The translations under genes and the position numbers were made by a program. A model generated the notes under the pieces. It was not told the DNA's origin. It ran no database searches and worked only from the letters and a program-made list of their open reading frames with translations. DNA of 64,000 nucleotides, from contig NZ_CVPE01000004.1 of the NCBI RefSeq assembly GCF_001049895.1, forward strand, positions 62,001 to 126,000. Direction: 5' to 3'. This DNA comes from Rubeoparvulum massiliense. GTDB lineage: Bacteria > Bacillota > Bacilli > Rubeoparvulales > Rubeoparvulaceae. Below are positions 1-8,303 of the stretch, one piece after another (position 1 is the stretch's first letter; each line of letters starts with the position of its first letter).

Positions 1-203
1 TGACGAATGGATGGATTGCCATTGTTCTGAATAGGCACAGTTAGAAGTAATGAGCCTTGCGGAGTTTTGATTCGATTGCGATGTGTCACACTTGAACGAG
101 AAAATTGTGCCTGATCTAAGAGAACAAAATAATCCACCCGATCCATCTTGTCGAAGAAGCCAATCCACGGGAGATAATTAGGTTGATGTATGGCAACGAT
201 CAA
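1..203 (-). CDS. WbqC-family protein, N-terminal part (runs off the left edge)
   Basis: The minus-strand frame is open to the window edge and gives about 67 residues. It begins with the family-typical I-H-Q-P-N-Y-L-P-W segment followed by G-F-F-D-K-M-D-R-V-D. I chose the TTG at 203 because GGGGTGA lies 5 bases upstream and because the paralogue at 749-1426 starts at the equivalent residue. A GTG at 212 is an in-frame alternative. WbqC proteins are linked to surface-sugar (amino-sugar acyl transfer) pathways. The gene starts just after the stop of the acetyltransferase upstream, so the two are probably co-transcribed. Function beyond the family is unknown. Confidence 0.8.
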   Translation of the reverse strand, partial: MIVAIHQPNYLPWIGFFDKMDRVDYFVLLDQAQFSRSSVTHRNRIKTPQGSLLLTVPIQNNGNPSIR

Positions 204-218
204 GCGTCTCACCCCCAG

Positions 219-674
219 TTACTTTCTCCGTTGATCTCCCATCTCCCGTGCCATCCAAAACCATGCCCCTTCTTCACCAATATGTTGAAACTTCATTCTG
301 ATGTAGAAACGAATGGCACCACTATTGATTTGCGCTACTTTTAGGGTGATTTTCGGGATCTGAGCTTCCATGACCTTTTGACAAAATGTCTGCATAAGTT
401 TCTCTCCCAATCTCAGAGAGCGAAACTGGTAATCCACGATCAGCTTGTGGATATGAATGGAGTTTAACACCTCTTTATCGGATGCTAATAGATAACCGAT
501 AACCTGACCTCGATGAAGTAATGCTAAGGAATACTTCCACTTTCCAGGAAGTTCCATAAGAAATTGTGATTCAGCCCAGCATTCATCTGGGGTCTCCGCT
601 GCAATCTGCATTATCCTCTCCATGTGCTTCCGCATAAAAGGTAAATCAATGACCTGAATCTTGTATTCTCCCAT
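219..674 (-). CDS. GNAT-family N-acetyltransferase
   Basis: About 151 residues with the GNAT layout. There is a central beta strand followed by an acetyl-CoA loop near R-S-L-R-L-G-E-K-L, then a C-terminal N-S-G-A-I-R-F-Y segment typical of the family. I chose the ATG at 674 because AGGTG is 6 bases upstream; an overlapping GTG at 683 and an ATG at 680 are possible. The gene lies between two WbqC-family genes in the same direction, which suggests acylation of a surface sugar or amino acid. The substrate cannot be read from the sequence. Confidence 0.75.
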   Translation of the reverse strand: MGEYKIQVIDLPFMRKHMERIMQIAAETPDECWAESQFLMELPGKWKYSLALLHRGQVIGYLLASDKEVLNSIHIHKLIVDYQFRSLRLGEKLMQTFCQKVMEAQIPKITLKVAQINSGAIRFYIRMKFQHIGEEGAWFWMAREMGDQRRK

Positions 675-748
675 ATCCATCACCTACAATTATCTTATGC
701 AGGTGATGCATTACCGCTTGTTGATCCACCTAAGCTGACGAATTGAGC

Positions 749-1426
749 TTACTCTCTACCCTTACGGATTATCTCTAAAGAATCTGGACCACAATTAAAG
801 AGAAGATCCAGCGCAGATAGACGGGGAAGGAAGCTTCCCCCTAGCTGCGGATATTCAGGATGAGAATATTTTTGTTGTATCAGTGTAATGCCTTGCCCCT
901 GAAGGGCTTTAATATCCACGCGCTCACCCTCTTTCGAGAGAAACCTCTTCGCACCGAGATGTCCACAGAGCTTATGAATACGCTCACTACCTTGGCCAAA
1001 GGCTTGATCCATTTCTGAAGCAACAAGAATAGATGTTTGGATGCTAAAAGCTTCTTTCAGGATAAAAATCACATGAATATTGAGATCGGAAAGAAAAGTC
1101 CATTCATGTTGATAAATAGAATGGACGACGCCTTGATACTTCGACCAATATTTTGCTTTGCCATAGGAGGATTCAATACTCTTCCAATGCTGCTCCCGCC
1201 AGCTTTTCCGATTATCAATGTAGGTATTACGTAAGGTTTGATTGCTTGGACTGATGGGAACGTTTAAAGGTAATACACTTGAAGCTCTTTTAATCATCCC
1301 ACGATGATTCCCACCTCTTCTATTTTGGTGAGCATCATCATCTAAAACAATGAGATCCACCTGATCCATACGATCAAAAAAGCTCAACCCAGGGAGATAG
1401 TCTGGCTGTTGAATCGTCACCTTCAT
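749..1426 (-). CDS. WbqC-family protein
   Basis: 225 residues beginning M-K-V-T-I-Q-Q-P-D-Y-L-P-G and continuing F-F-D-R-M-D-Q-V-D, the family signature. It is a paralogue of the partial gene at the left edge. The start lies 4 bases after the stop of the DUF2935 gene upstream, so the two are translationally close. The family is associated with nucleotide-sugar and O-antigen type biosynthesis in other bacteria, where it sits beside acetyltransferases as it does here. The role in this organism is an inference. Confidence 0.8.
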   Translation of the reverse strand: MKVTIQQPDYLPGLSFFDRMDQVDLIVLDDDAHQNRRGGNHRGMIKRASSVLPLNVPISPSNQTLRNTYIDNRKSWREQHWKSIESSYGKAKYWSKYQGVVHSIYQHEWTFLSDLNIHVIFILKEAFSIQTSILVASEMDQAFGQGSERIHKLCGHLGAKRFLSKEGERVDIKALQGQGITLIQQKYSHPEYPQLGGSFLPRLSALDLLFNCGPDSLEIIRKGRE

Positions 1427-1430
1427 TGTG

Positions 1431-2330
1431 TTACATTTCTCCCTTCATCTTCTGTTCTAGCCTTTCCTCTAACACATGAATCATATAGAGAAAATGCTCT
1501 GCCTCCCGTACCACATGGTCAGCTAGCAAGGGATCGATCACATTGCGAATCTGACAGGTCTTAATCAGTTCAAGCCCTGTTTTCTTAAAATCTCGTAACT
1601 CCTCCGTAGCGCTCTCGCTATCCTTATTCATCTTTCCAATGATGGGGTAGGTGGGTTTTTTATGCAGTAGCATCGATTCTACATCCCGCGCTTGATTCAA
1701 TAGCACTTCAAAATCATCGCCAAATTTGCGAGCGGTAATCACCAAATTACGCTCTGATTGATCCAGTAAAGCTGAAATAAAGCGTGAATGCTCCATCATG
1801 ATTCGGAGCCAGAATACATTCTCTTGAATGATCGCATCTTGAATCGGATCAAGGATACCCTGATTTAATTTTTGTAAGGTACCCATAAAGTACTCCGCTT
1901 CACGAGCAATATGATCCACCAACAAAGGGAAATTGAAGCCTAAAATTTTGCAATTAACAATCAGGATTAGCAGATTTCGCTTAAAATTACGGAAACCATA
2001 TACCAATTGGATGCTATCTTCATTTAATTTCCGTACAAGTTGAACATTGGCAGGAGTTTGATGGGCTCGTCGCTCCTGCTGTTCGAAGTAATGAAAAAAT
2101 CGCTCTGTCTCTTGAATCAATGTTTTGTCCTTTCGATTAAAGCCTTCGCCAAGAAAATACGCGTGTTCCTTCATGATTCGTAACCAGAATTGATTTTCGG
2201 ATAGAGAACGCTGGATAAACATCGCTTCACTAACTGCTTCAGGAGAAGCAGCTTGTAGCTCAGGTGGTGCCAAAAGCGGATTCTGAACTTCCATGGCAAA
2301 ATGCCCTGGTAATTGGCATTGATTCCACAT
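1431..2330 (-). CDS. DUF2935 protein with two ferritin-like modules
   Basis: 299 residues made of two repeats of the same unit. Each starts with F-W-L-R-I-M-K/M-E-H and ends with D-H-x-x-R-E-A-E-Y/H-F, near residues 50-170 and 180-290. The conserved E-H and H-x-x-x-E residues are the likely metal ligands of this helical, ferritin-like family. The cellular role is not established. It lies immediately upstream of the WbqC gene in the same direction. ATG at 2330 has a GGGG-type ribosome site about 9 bases upstream. Confidence 0.8.
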   Translation of the reverse strand: MWNQCQLPGHFAMEVQNPLLAPPELQAASPEAVSEAMFIQRSLSENQFWLRIMKEHAYFLGEGFNRKDKTLIQETERFFHYFEQQERRAHQTPANVQLVRKLNEDSIQLVYGFRNFKRNLLILIVNCKILGFNFPLLVDHIAREAEYFMGTLQKLNQGILDPIQDAIIQENVFWLRIMMEHSRFISALLDQSERNLVITARKFGDDFEVLLNQARDVESMLLHKKPTYPIIGKMNKDSESATEELRDFKKTGLELIKTCQIRNVIDPLLADHVVREAEHFLYMIHVLEERLEQKMKGEM

Positions 2331-2544
2331 GCAAAATCGCCCCTTTTTCTCGTTTTAATCCATCCTATTGGGGCAATCGCCTTAGGGTGCATGATGGACA
2401 AAAAATAGGCAAAGGATCTTCTTGAATTGTTTGCATTATTTATATACGATTGAAACAATAAATGGTTTATAATTACAGATATGGTTGAACCGCAGATCCA
2501 TAGGATACATCATGGAATAATGAGATGGAAGGGAGCGAAGCAAG

Positions 2545-3111
2545 TTGAAGGTGGAAGAGATACCTTTTAATATGACCTATTACTTTGATGCCTCTCTCCG
2601 AGAGAGGCCTGTATCTTATGATGAAATGAGTAGTGGTGTTCAATTCTTGAAGGAACAACTCTCCATGTGTACCAAACATGAACAGTATATTCGCTTATGC
2701 GGTCTAATCGGTGTCTATTCCCGCATTTTAAACAACCCTAGTGAGAGTGAAGCCTTCCTCACCAAGGCGATCCAATCCTGTGAGCAGAGTAATGAACTTA
2801 AGACGATGTTTGCGAATCAACTACGCCTTGCCCATACCTATCATTGGAAAGAAGATTATCATAAGGCCAATCAACTCTTTCAGGAGTTAATCGATACATT
2901 AGATAATAATCCATCGTTGGAGCTCTATCGTGATTTTCTTTATCAACACTATGGTAAGTGTCGCCTTGATCAAGGTGATGTGGTTACAGCACGTTTTTAC
3001 TTTCAACTAGCCCTTTCCATACGTAAACAGAAGGGTGATCTCGATCTCATCTCCTCCACAAAAAAGGCGATTCAATATTGTCAGGAAATGAAAAAACGGG
3101 TGAGCCAATAG
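2545..3111 (+). CDS. Tetratricopeptide-repeat protein
   Basis: 188 residues, helical. TPR-like units sit around residues 45-75 (an I-L-N-N-P-S-E-S-E-A-F-L segment), 80-115 (H-W-K-E-D-Y-H-K-A-N-Q-L-F) and 120-165 (Q-G-D-V-V-T-A-R-F-Y-F-Q-L-A). The start is TTG at 2545 with GGGAG 9 bases upstream. It is transcribed divergently from the DUF2935 operon and convergently with the next gene. It is likely a protein-protein interaction scaffold or sensor, with no catalytic motif. Confidence 0.7.
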   Translation: MKVEEIPFNMTYYFDASLRERPVSYDEMSSGVQFLKEQLSMCTKHEQYIRLCGLIGVYSRILNNPSESEAFLTKAIQSCEQSNELKTMFANQLRLAHTYHWKEDYHKANQLFQELIDTLDNNPSLELYRDFLYQHYGKCRLDQGDVVTARFYFQLALSIRKQKGDLDLISSTKKAIQYCQEMKKRVSQ

Positions 3112-3140
3112 CTGTTTCATTTGGCCTGTACCCGTTTTTT
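3091..3140. terminator. Bidirectional Rho-independent terminator
   Basis: AAAAAACGGGT at 3091-3101 pairs with ACCCGTTTTTT at 3130-3140. It overlaps the end of the TPR gene and lies just before the stop of the convergent gene at 3142. The A run and T run allow it to work in both directions. Confidence 0.75.
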
Positions 3141-3141
3141 C

Positions 3142-3684
3142 CTATTTAAATTGTCGATAGACCCGTATATCATTCCCCTTCACTTCGATAAAACCTTGGG
3201 GGAGCTCCGCTCTCGCATCTGTGGTAGACTGAAGTAGCTTCGTCACGCCATCCTGAAGCTCTGGAGATGAATCAAGGGTTTTGATGATCGTAAAGAAGGT
3301 CTTCAAGCTCTCTGGATCACTTTTATCTGCTGTGATATCCAGATAAAGGCCTTGCTCAGAGCCCACCTTCCCTGAGATATTTTTCCCCGTAAAGCGGAAA
3401 CCATCCTTTTCAATTTTAATTTTGTCTGCGTGCTCCTTCACCACATGATAGGCATTCTTTGTGGCATTCACGATACTCTCATTCATATGTAATTCCGATT
3501 GATAGTAAGCAAACACATCCTCAGCTGTAGGCTTGATATACTCGTCATAGGCATAAAAGGTAATGGCGAAGCCAACCACAATGATAATAATCGCCATCAC
3601 GAGCTTGGTTACCATTTTTAACACGAGCAAAGCCAGAACGGCAAAAATGATAAACACGTAATACTGTTCAAGAAACTCAACCAT
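3142..3684 (-). CDS. Hypothetical protein with N-terminal membrane segments
   Basis: 180 residues. Residues 1-45 hold one or two hydrophobic helices, and the remaining 130 residues look like a soluble domain, presumably extracytoplasmic. I do not recognise a family. ATG is preceded by AGGAGG at about 6-8 bases. It stands alone between terminators, so it is probably monocistronic. Confidence 0.65.
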   Translation of the reverse strand: MVEFLEQYYVFIIFAVLALLVLKMVTKLVMAIIIIVVGFAITFYAYDEYIKPTAEDVFAYYQSELHMNESIVNATKNAYHVVKEHADKIKIEKDGFRFTGKNISGKVGSEQGLYLDITADKSDPESLKTFFTIIKTLDSSPELQDGVTKLLQSTTDARAELPQGFIEVKGNDIRVYRQFK

Positions 3685-3762
3685 TCAAGATCCTCCTATA
3701 TGATGAATTGAATAATAGTATGGTATCATATTACATTCGATTCATCATCAATCTTTTCGATT

Positions 3763-3798
3763 AAAAAAAGTAGTCACCCCTATTTCATGGTGACTACT
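3763..3798 (-). terminator. Rho-independent terminator
   Basis: AGTAGTCACC (3769-3778) pairs with GGTGACTACT (3789-3798). Read on the minus strand, the stem is followed by seven T residues. It serves the DUF2871 gene at 3824-4237. Confidence 0.8.
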
Positions 3799-3823
3799 TA
3801 AGTATATGGTTCTTGGTGATGGC

Positions 3824-4237
3824 TTAAGCTACCTGCTGTTTGTTTTTCATCGCTTTACCTAGAATCACCATAAACCAGACCAGCGATGCACTAAGTACTA
3901 CGTGGGCGGAACCAGCCATATGGTTGAGACCAGTCATGGTTGCACCTGTAACCTGATTCATTCCAATCCAGACCATCATCCCAACTGTAAAGAGAACACC
4001 GATATTGTAAATAATGTACCACGCATTGAAGCCACGTACTTCTGTGATCTTAAATTGCGCTGCCAGTAGCGTTGCTAGCATAAAGAAGAAAAAGCCTAAT
4101 AGAAGCAGATGGGTATGAAGCACACCTAACTCAGTAATTCCCTGAAAGCTATTGATCTTGGTAAACTCCCTGTAAAATACACCTGCTACTAAGCCTAAGA
4201 TCAGATAGAAGAATGTGGTCTTATATAATTTGCTCAA
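3824..4237 (-). CDS. DUF2871 family four-helix membrane protein
   Basis: 137 residues with four predicted transmembrane helices. It has the H-T-H motif in the second helix (G-V-L-H-T-H-L-L-L-L-G-F) and an H-M-A-G-S-A-H motif before the fourth, matching DUF2871 as I know it. The histidines could bind metal or heme, but this is not shown. A clear AGGAGG ribosome site precedes ATG at 4237, and a strong terminator follows, so the gene is transcribed on its own. Confidence 0.7.
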   Translation of the reverse strand: MSKLYKTTFFYLILGLVAGVFYREFTKINSFQGITELGVLHTHLLLLGFFFFMLATLLAAQFKITEVRGFNAWYIIYNIGVLFTVGMMVWIGMNQVTGATMTGLNHMAGSAHVVLSASLVWFMVILGKAMKNKQQVA

Positions 4238-4349
4238 TGTTATTACCTCCTCTAAGATGTCGATCTAACATTATGAACATCGTTCATTTATAACTATTCT
4301 AATATAGAAATAATAACATTGCAAGTGTGAAATCATGCAAAATTACATA

Positions 4350-6014
4350 TCATTGCGACAAACGCTTCATGCTATAGTTAATCCTTTTAAATGTATAGTA
4401 AAGAAGGGAATAAACTACGAAAAAGAAACCTAGGCTGAGAAGATAGACCATAGCAATTTCTTTATAAGGTAGAGCTTCCACTAAGCCGTGCTGGATCTCA
4501 ATCAAGGGGCGAATAAAGACATAGTAAATATAGTAGATTAACATGAGCAGTAGTGTTCCTTGCACAATTCTTTGCGCAGTAATGGTTCTACGTACCCGCG
4601 TAAATTTACTTTTTGACACAAGAAGTAAGAGCGTTAAACCAATAAACCAGATTAGAGAGAATGCTTTACCTCCCTCAAGAAGAACGATGGGTATTACCAA
4701 TAGGATGGTATAGAGAACGGCATGGCGTGAACGTTTACTCCCATAAAAGATTCCTTTGGAATTCATCACTAAGATGATGGAGAGTGCTACTAAAAGTGCG
4801 TCTAAGCCAAGTCTGACCCATGATGGAAAATGCGCACAGATGGACATCTCCTCACCTGAATTAGGCATGAGCCCATAAACAAGTGATGTAATACTACAGA
4901 TTACGGTCAATGTCATCATTACAATAAGAGAAAGCTTTCTTCTCATACCTTTTCTTCTATTAATGAAGGAGCGTGATTTTTCTAATCCCTGTTCAAATAG
5001 GGGTTGATCCTTTAATTTTGCATAGAAGCGTACCATCAATTCATAAGTGGCCAAAAGAATCCCAATTATAAAGGGGATTCCATAATAAACAGCCCGGTAA
5101 AGCATGAGACTGCTGAGGACGATTTCTGGTTGAATACCAACGGTTCCTAAACCAATAAGATAGGTAAGATCAAAGGTTCCCAAGCCTCCAGGTACCATAC
5201 TAAGCAAGCCTGCTGCCGCAGACACAAAGAAGACTCCATATACCGTTAATAATGGTGCCTCACCATTGATAAGATAGAGTGCAAAGTAGGCTACCGTCGC
5301 TGCAGAGAACCATTCCATGATAGAGACAATGGTATACTTTACCGTAATGGCGAAGGAGGCCACTTCTTTTCCTTTATAATATGCGATCAGAAGATATGCC
5401 ACTAAAAAGCAGAGTACCCCAATTTCGATCATCAACAACCAAGGCTTCGCCTCAAGTAGTGCCCGAACAGGAAATATATTCAGTAAAACAAAGATGGAAC
5501 TAAAGGAGAGTCCACTTAACATGGCCAATGCCATCCAACCAATACCCTGCACAAGCTTTTTTTGATGCTTTGTCCCATCTCGATAGATGTACATCCGTAG
5601 CCCTGCACCTATAATTCCTCCGAAGCCCATCACACCATTTAAGGTATTGGCCATCCAAGAAACGCGAAATACCTTACCCAAGGGGAAATGTAGCTTTAAT
5701 GAACGAGCGAGTAAATAATCATAATAAAACATGGTGGACACAGCAAACAAGCCTAGAATAATGCTCAAAACTAGGCTGTATGAAGGTAAACTCCACATCA
5801 CATGGAAGGATTCTCGAAAGGAGATGGATGCAAGTTCATGTTTCCCATGATGGAAAATAAAGCCGATCACCAATAATGAAAAAGCGATTTTTAGCGATGA
5901 GCCCACCCATTTGATCTGCAACCAGCGTTTTAGTGTTGTCAAATTTAGGCTCCTTTCCAAGTACATTGAAGTAGTTCCATTATAGATGGTATCCTTCATT
6001 TCCTTCAAGGTCAA
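4350..6014 (-). CDS. MprF-like lysyl-phosphatidylglycerol synthase transmembrane (flippase) protein without synthase domain
   Basis: 554 residues, almost entirely hydrophobic, with about 14 transmembrane helices. The first 330 residues match the LPG_synthase_TM (UPF0104) family, including the G-V-M-G-F-G-G-I-I-G-A-G-L-R segment and the M-V-P-G-G-L-G-T-F-D motif. A second membrane block follows at residues 360-550. The cytosolic DUF2156 aminoacyl-transfer domain of full-length MprF is absent, and there is no neighbouring gene to supply it. It is probably a lipid flippase or a membrane transporter of the family. The start ATG at 6014 is preceded by GGAAATGAAGG-like sequence. Confidence 0.75.
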   Translation of the reverse strand: MTLKEMKDTIYNGTTSMYLERSLNLTTLKRWLQIKWVGSSLKIAFSLLVIGFIFHHGKHELASISFRESFHVMWSLPSYSLVLSIILGLFAVSTMFYYDYLLARSLKLHFPLGKVFRVSWMANTLNGVMGFGGIIGAGLRMYIYRDGTKHQKKLVQGIGWMALAMLSGLSFSSIFVLLNIFPVRALLEAKPWLLMIEIGVLCFLVAYLLIAYYKGKEVASFAITVKYTIVSIMEWFSAATVAYFALYLINGEAPLLTVYGVFFVSAAAGLLSMVPGGLGTFDLTYLIGLGTVGIQPEIVLSSLMLYRAVYYGIPFIIGILLATYELMVRFYAKLKDQPLFEQGLEKSRSFINRRKGMRRKLSLIVMMTLTVICSITSLVYGLMPNSGEEMSICAHFPSWVRLGLDALLVALSIILVMNSKGIFYGSKRSRHAVLYTILLVIPIVLLEGGKAFSLIWFIGLTLLLLVSKSKFTRVRRTITAQRIVQGTLLLMLIYYIYYVFIRPLIEIQHGLVEALPYKEIAMVYLLSLGFFFVVYSLLYYTFKRINYSMKRLSQ

Positions 6015-6067
6015 CTTTTTTTCTCTCTTTCTAAGAACTCAAAAAATCCAGGTATTGAATCAAGAGC

Positions 6068-6226
6068 TTATCGTTTCGTAATTTCAATTAAACGAATTGT
6101 TAGCTCTTGTGCTAAGTCCTCACGATTTTGAAAGGATGTGTTCTTTAATGACTTTTTAATTTTGGAGAGAAACGATGCAAGCTGATGTACTCCATACGAG
6201 TCCCTATGACGACCAGTTTCTCTGAT
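6068..6226 (-). pseudogene. Possible short gene remnant with hairpin
   Basis: A 52-codon open stretch on the minus strand ends in a protein-like, charged helical tail (E-D-L-A-Q-E-L-T-I-R-L-I-E-I-T-K-R, stop). It has no usable start codon, and in-frame stops lie just upstream. A perfect 9-bp dyad, GACGACCAG (6208-6216) with CTGGTCGTC (6238-6246), lies across its 5-prime part but lacks a T run. No family is recognised. The rest of 6015-6269 shows nothing else. Confidence 0.25.
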
Positions 6227-6269
6227 TCATTGGTAAGCTGGTCGTCAACTTATATTATTGATCGATATG

Positions 6270-6677
6270 CTATGCAAGTATCCCATTTTCACGTAACTCG
6301 ATCTCTGTTCCCTCTGGCGCCTTCACCTTGCAAAGATATCCATCCTCAACCAGATAGATTGCCTCGCCATTTTTTTGCTTGAATGAGTAGCCTAATGCTT
6401 TGAGCCGTCTATACTCCCCCTGCAAATCATCCACGACAAAGCAGAGATGAACCATTCCCTGCTGCTTAGAGCTCCACGCTTCCAGAGCCTCTCCTGCCTT
6501 CGCCGTCTGCAGCTCAATGTAGATTGAATCGAGTTGGAGCCATGTATTATATGCACGCCCATGAAAGTTAGGTGTCTCCTTCACAATTTTGAACCCTAAG
6601 CCCTCGGTGTAAAAAGCTAAGGATTCCTCATACTGACTGGTCTGAATGCAAACATGATGGATAGAACGAATGGTCAT
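6270..6677 (-). CDS. VOC (glyoxalase I-like) metalloenzyme in the metal-transport operon
   Basis: 135 residues, one full VOC domain of two beta-alpha-beta-beta-beta modules. The four positions that carry the metal in glyoxalase I are kept: His8 (I-H-H-V), Glu55 (I-Y-I-E-L), His77 (M-V-H-L) and Glu127 (T-E-I-E-L). It therefore probably binds a divalent metal. The start ATG overlaps the stop of the upstream ATPase gene (ATGA), so it is translationally coupled to a nickel/cobalt importer. That suggests a nickel- or cobalt-dependent lyase or dioxygenase. The substrate is unknown. Confidence 0.8.
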   Translation of the reverse strand: MTIRSIHHVCIQTSQYEESLAFYTEGLGFKIVKETPNFHGRAYNTWLQLDSIYIELQTAKAGEALEAWSSKQQGMVHLCFVVDDLQGEYRRLKALGYSFKQKNGEAIYLVEDGYLCKVKAPEGTEIELRENGILA

Positions 6678-7441
6678 GTGAGGTGCTCCTCCTTTCTGTT
6701 ACAGATGGGGCAGCCCTGCATCCGTAGGGGTTTCTCAAGACCACAGGCCTCCAGTAATTCCTCATTAGACAAGATTTCTAAGGATGGACCATCAGCAACG
6801 ATCCTACCATCCTTAACGATAATGGTTCTTTCACACAGATCGAGGACCATGTCTAGATCATGAGTGGTAATGATTTTGGTGTGAGAAAACCCTTGAAGTA
6901 ACCTGATTAAGCGACGACGCGCCTGGGGATCCAACGCAGCAGAAGGTTCATCCATTACCAATATATCTGGTTCCATGGTGAGCACCGCTGCGATAGCCAC
7001 CGCTCGTTTCTCTCCACCAGATAGCTTATATGGCGCCCGATCTTTTAAGTGAACAGCTCCTACTATTTCTAGGGCTCTTAAGACACGCTGCTCCACCTCT
7101 GGCTCGTCCACGCCATAATTACGTGGGCCAAAAGCCACATCATCATAGACTGTATTCATAAAAAGCTGATCATCGGGGTCTTGAAAGGTAAAGCCAATAT
7201 GCTGGCGAATATAGGGCAGGGTTTTCTTCGTAACGCTGGTTCCTCCCACACTGATTTCGCCTTGGCTAGGTATTAAAATACCTACCAGTAGCTTCAATAA
7301 TGTAGATTTCCCTGCACCATTGGCACCGACGATCGCCACTGCTTCCCCATGATGAATCATCAGGTTGATGCCATGAATCGCTTGATTACCATCAGGATAG
7401 GTATAGTATAACTTCTTCAATTCGACGTAATGATGACTCAT
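6674..7441 (-). CDS. cbiO: ECF-type nickel/cobalt transporter ATP-binding protein
   Basis: 255 residues with Walker A G-A-N-G-A-G-K-S-T (about 37-45), signature L-S-G-G-E-K-R (about 137-143) and Walker B I-L-V-M-D-E-P. It powers metal uptake with CbiQ and CbiM, which are encoded directly upstream. The start overlaps the CbiQ stop by 4 bases. The last 25 residues carry a C-G-L-E plus C-P-I-C cysteine cluster, which is unusual for CbiO and could be a metal site. This tail reading is inference. Confidence 0.92.
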   Translation of the reverse strand: MSHHYVELKKLYYTYPDGNQAIHGINLMIHHGEAVAIVGANGAGKSTLLKLLVGILIPSQGEISVGGTSVTKKTLPYIRQHIGFTFQDPDDQLFMNTVYDDVAFGPRNYGVDEPEVEQRVLRALEIVGAVHLKDRAPYKLSGGEKRAVAIAAVLTMEPDILVMDEPSAALDPQARRRLIRLLQGFSHTKIITTHDLDMVLDLCERTIIVKDGRIVADGPSLEILSNEELLEACGLEKPLRMQGCPICNRKEEHLT

Positions 7442-8253
7442 TTAATCACCCCTATAATCACTGCACCGATCAGGGCAGGAAGATCATAAAGTCTAGCTAG
7501 GAAAAAGAATAAGATCCAACTCACCATATAAATCAAATCCTGATGATTCAATCCCTTAGTTCCTCCAGGATGATACTCACCCTGAAATCCTCGTAATACC
7601 ATGGCCTGATAGACACGCATGGCTCGCTCATATGTTCGCAAGAGTAATTGTCCTGCTAATGAACCCCATACTTTAAGTTGAATCCCTTTTTGTCCAGGAG
7701 CTCGTAGCATGTAAGCATGATAAATGCGACCAGCTTCCTCGATTAGAACTGTAATATAGCGGTAGGTTAGCAGAAGCTGGAGGACAAAGATTTTCGGAAC
7801 CTTGACCATCCGCAGCGCCAAGGCGAGACGATCCATCCCGGTGGTAGCGAGGAGTAGTAGTGCTGCCAAGACCGTCAGCCCACATTTGATAATTAATGAA
7901 AGAAAGGAGATCCATCCTCCTGTAATGGGAAGATCCCCCACGAGTAGTACAACATTTCGATCAAAGATGGGATTAAAGATCCCAATCCCAATGACAAAGG
8001 GTACTGCTACCAGCAGACGTTTCAGCATAGGGATGACAGGGATCTCTGCCAAGGCAAAGAGGAGAATTGGATAAAAGAGAAAGGGGAGTAGCTGACTAAT
8101 CTCATACTTACTAAACGAGATCACCACAAAGATATAGGTAAGTGTAACCAGTAGCTTGCTTAACGGATGGATCTGATGAATCTTCGTCCGTTGATCAGCC
8201 ATCTCATCCAAGAAGCGCATTTTATAAATCGATTCATGAATGTTTGCCATCAT
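7438..8253 (-). CDS. cbiQ: ECF-type nickel/cobalt transporter transmembrane protein
   Basis: 271 residues with about five or six membrane helices and the CbiQ coupling motifs A-P-G-Q-K and A-M-V-L-R-G-F-Q-G, the short A-R-G boxes that contact the ATPase. It is the T component of the ECF importer. It lies between CbiM and CbiO in one operon, 50 bases after the CbiM gene and overlapping CbiO. Two adjacent ATG codons are possible starts. Confidence 0.92.
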   Translation of the reverse strand: MMANIHESIYKMRFLDEMADQRTKIHQIHPLSKLLVTLTYIFVVISFSKYEISQLLPFLFYPILLFALAEIPVIPMLKRLLVAVPFVIGIGIFNPIFDRNVVLLVGDLPITGGWISFLSLIIKCGLTVLAALLLLATTGMDRLALALRMVKVPKIFVLQLLLTYRYITVLIEEAGRIYHAYMLRAPGQKGIQLKVWGSLAGQLLLRTYERAMRVYQAMVLRGFQGEYHPGGTKGLNHQDLIYMVSWILFFFLARLYDLPALIGAVIIGVIK

Positions 8254-8303
8254 TCATCATACCTTATAATAGAATTTTGGCGGGGTCAGCTGCCCCGCCT
8301 CAG

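Noticed and set aside
6208-6246. The dyad GACGACCAG...CTGGTCGTC as a terminator
   Set aside because: Neither side is followed by a T run, so it is noted only as a hairpin within a gene remnant.
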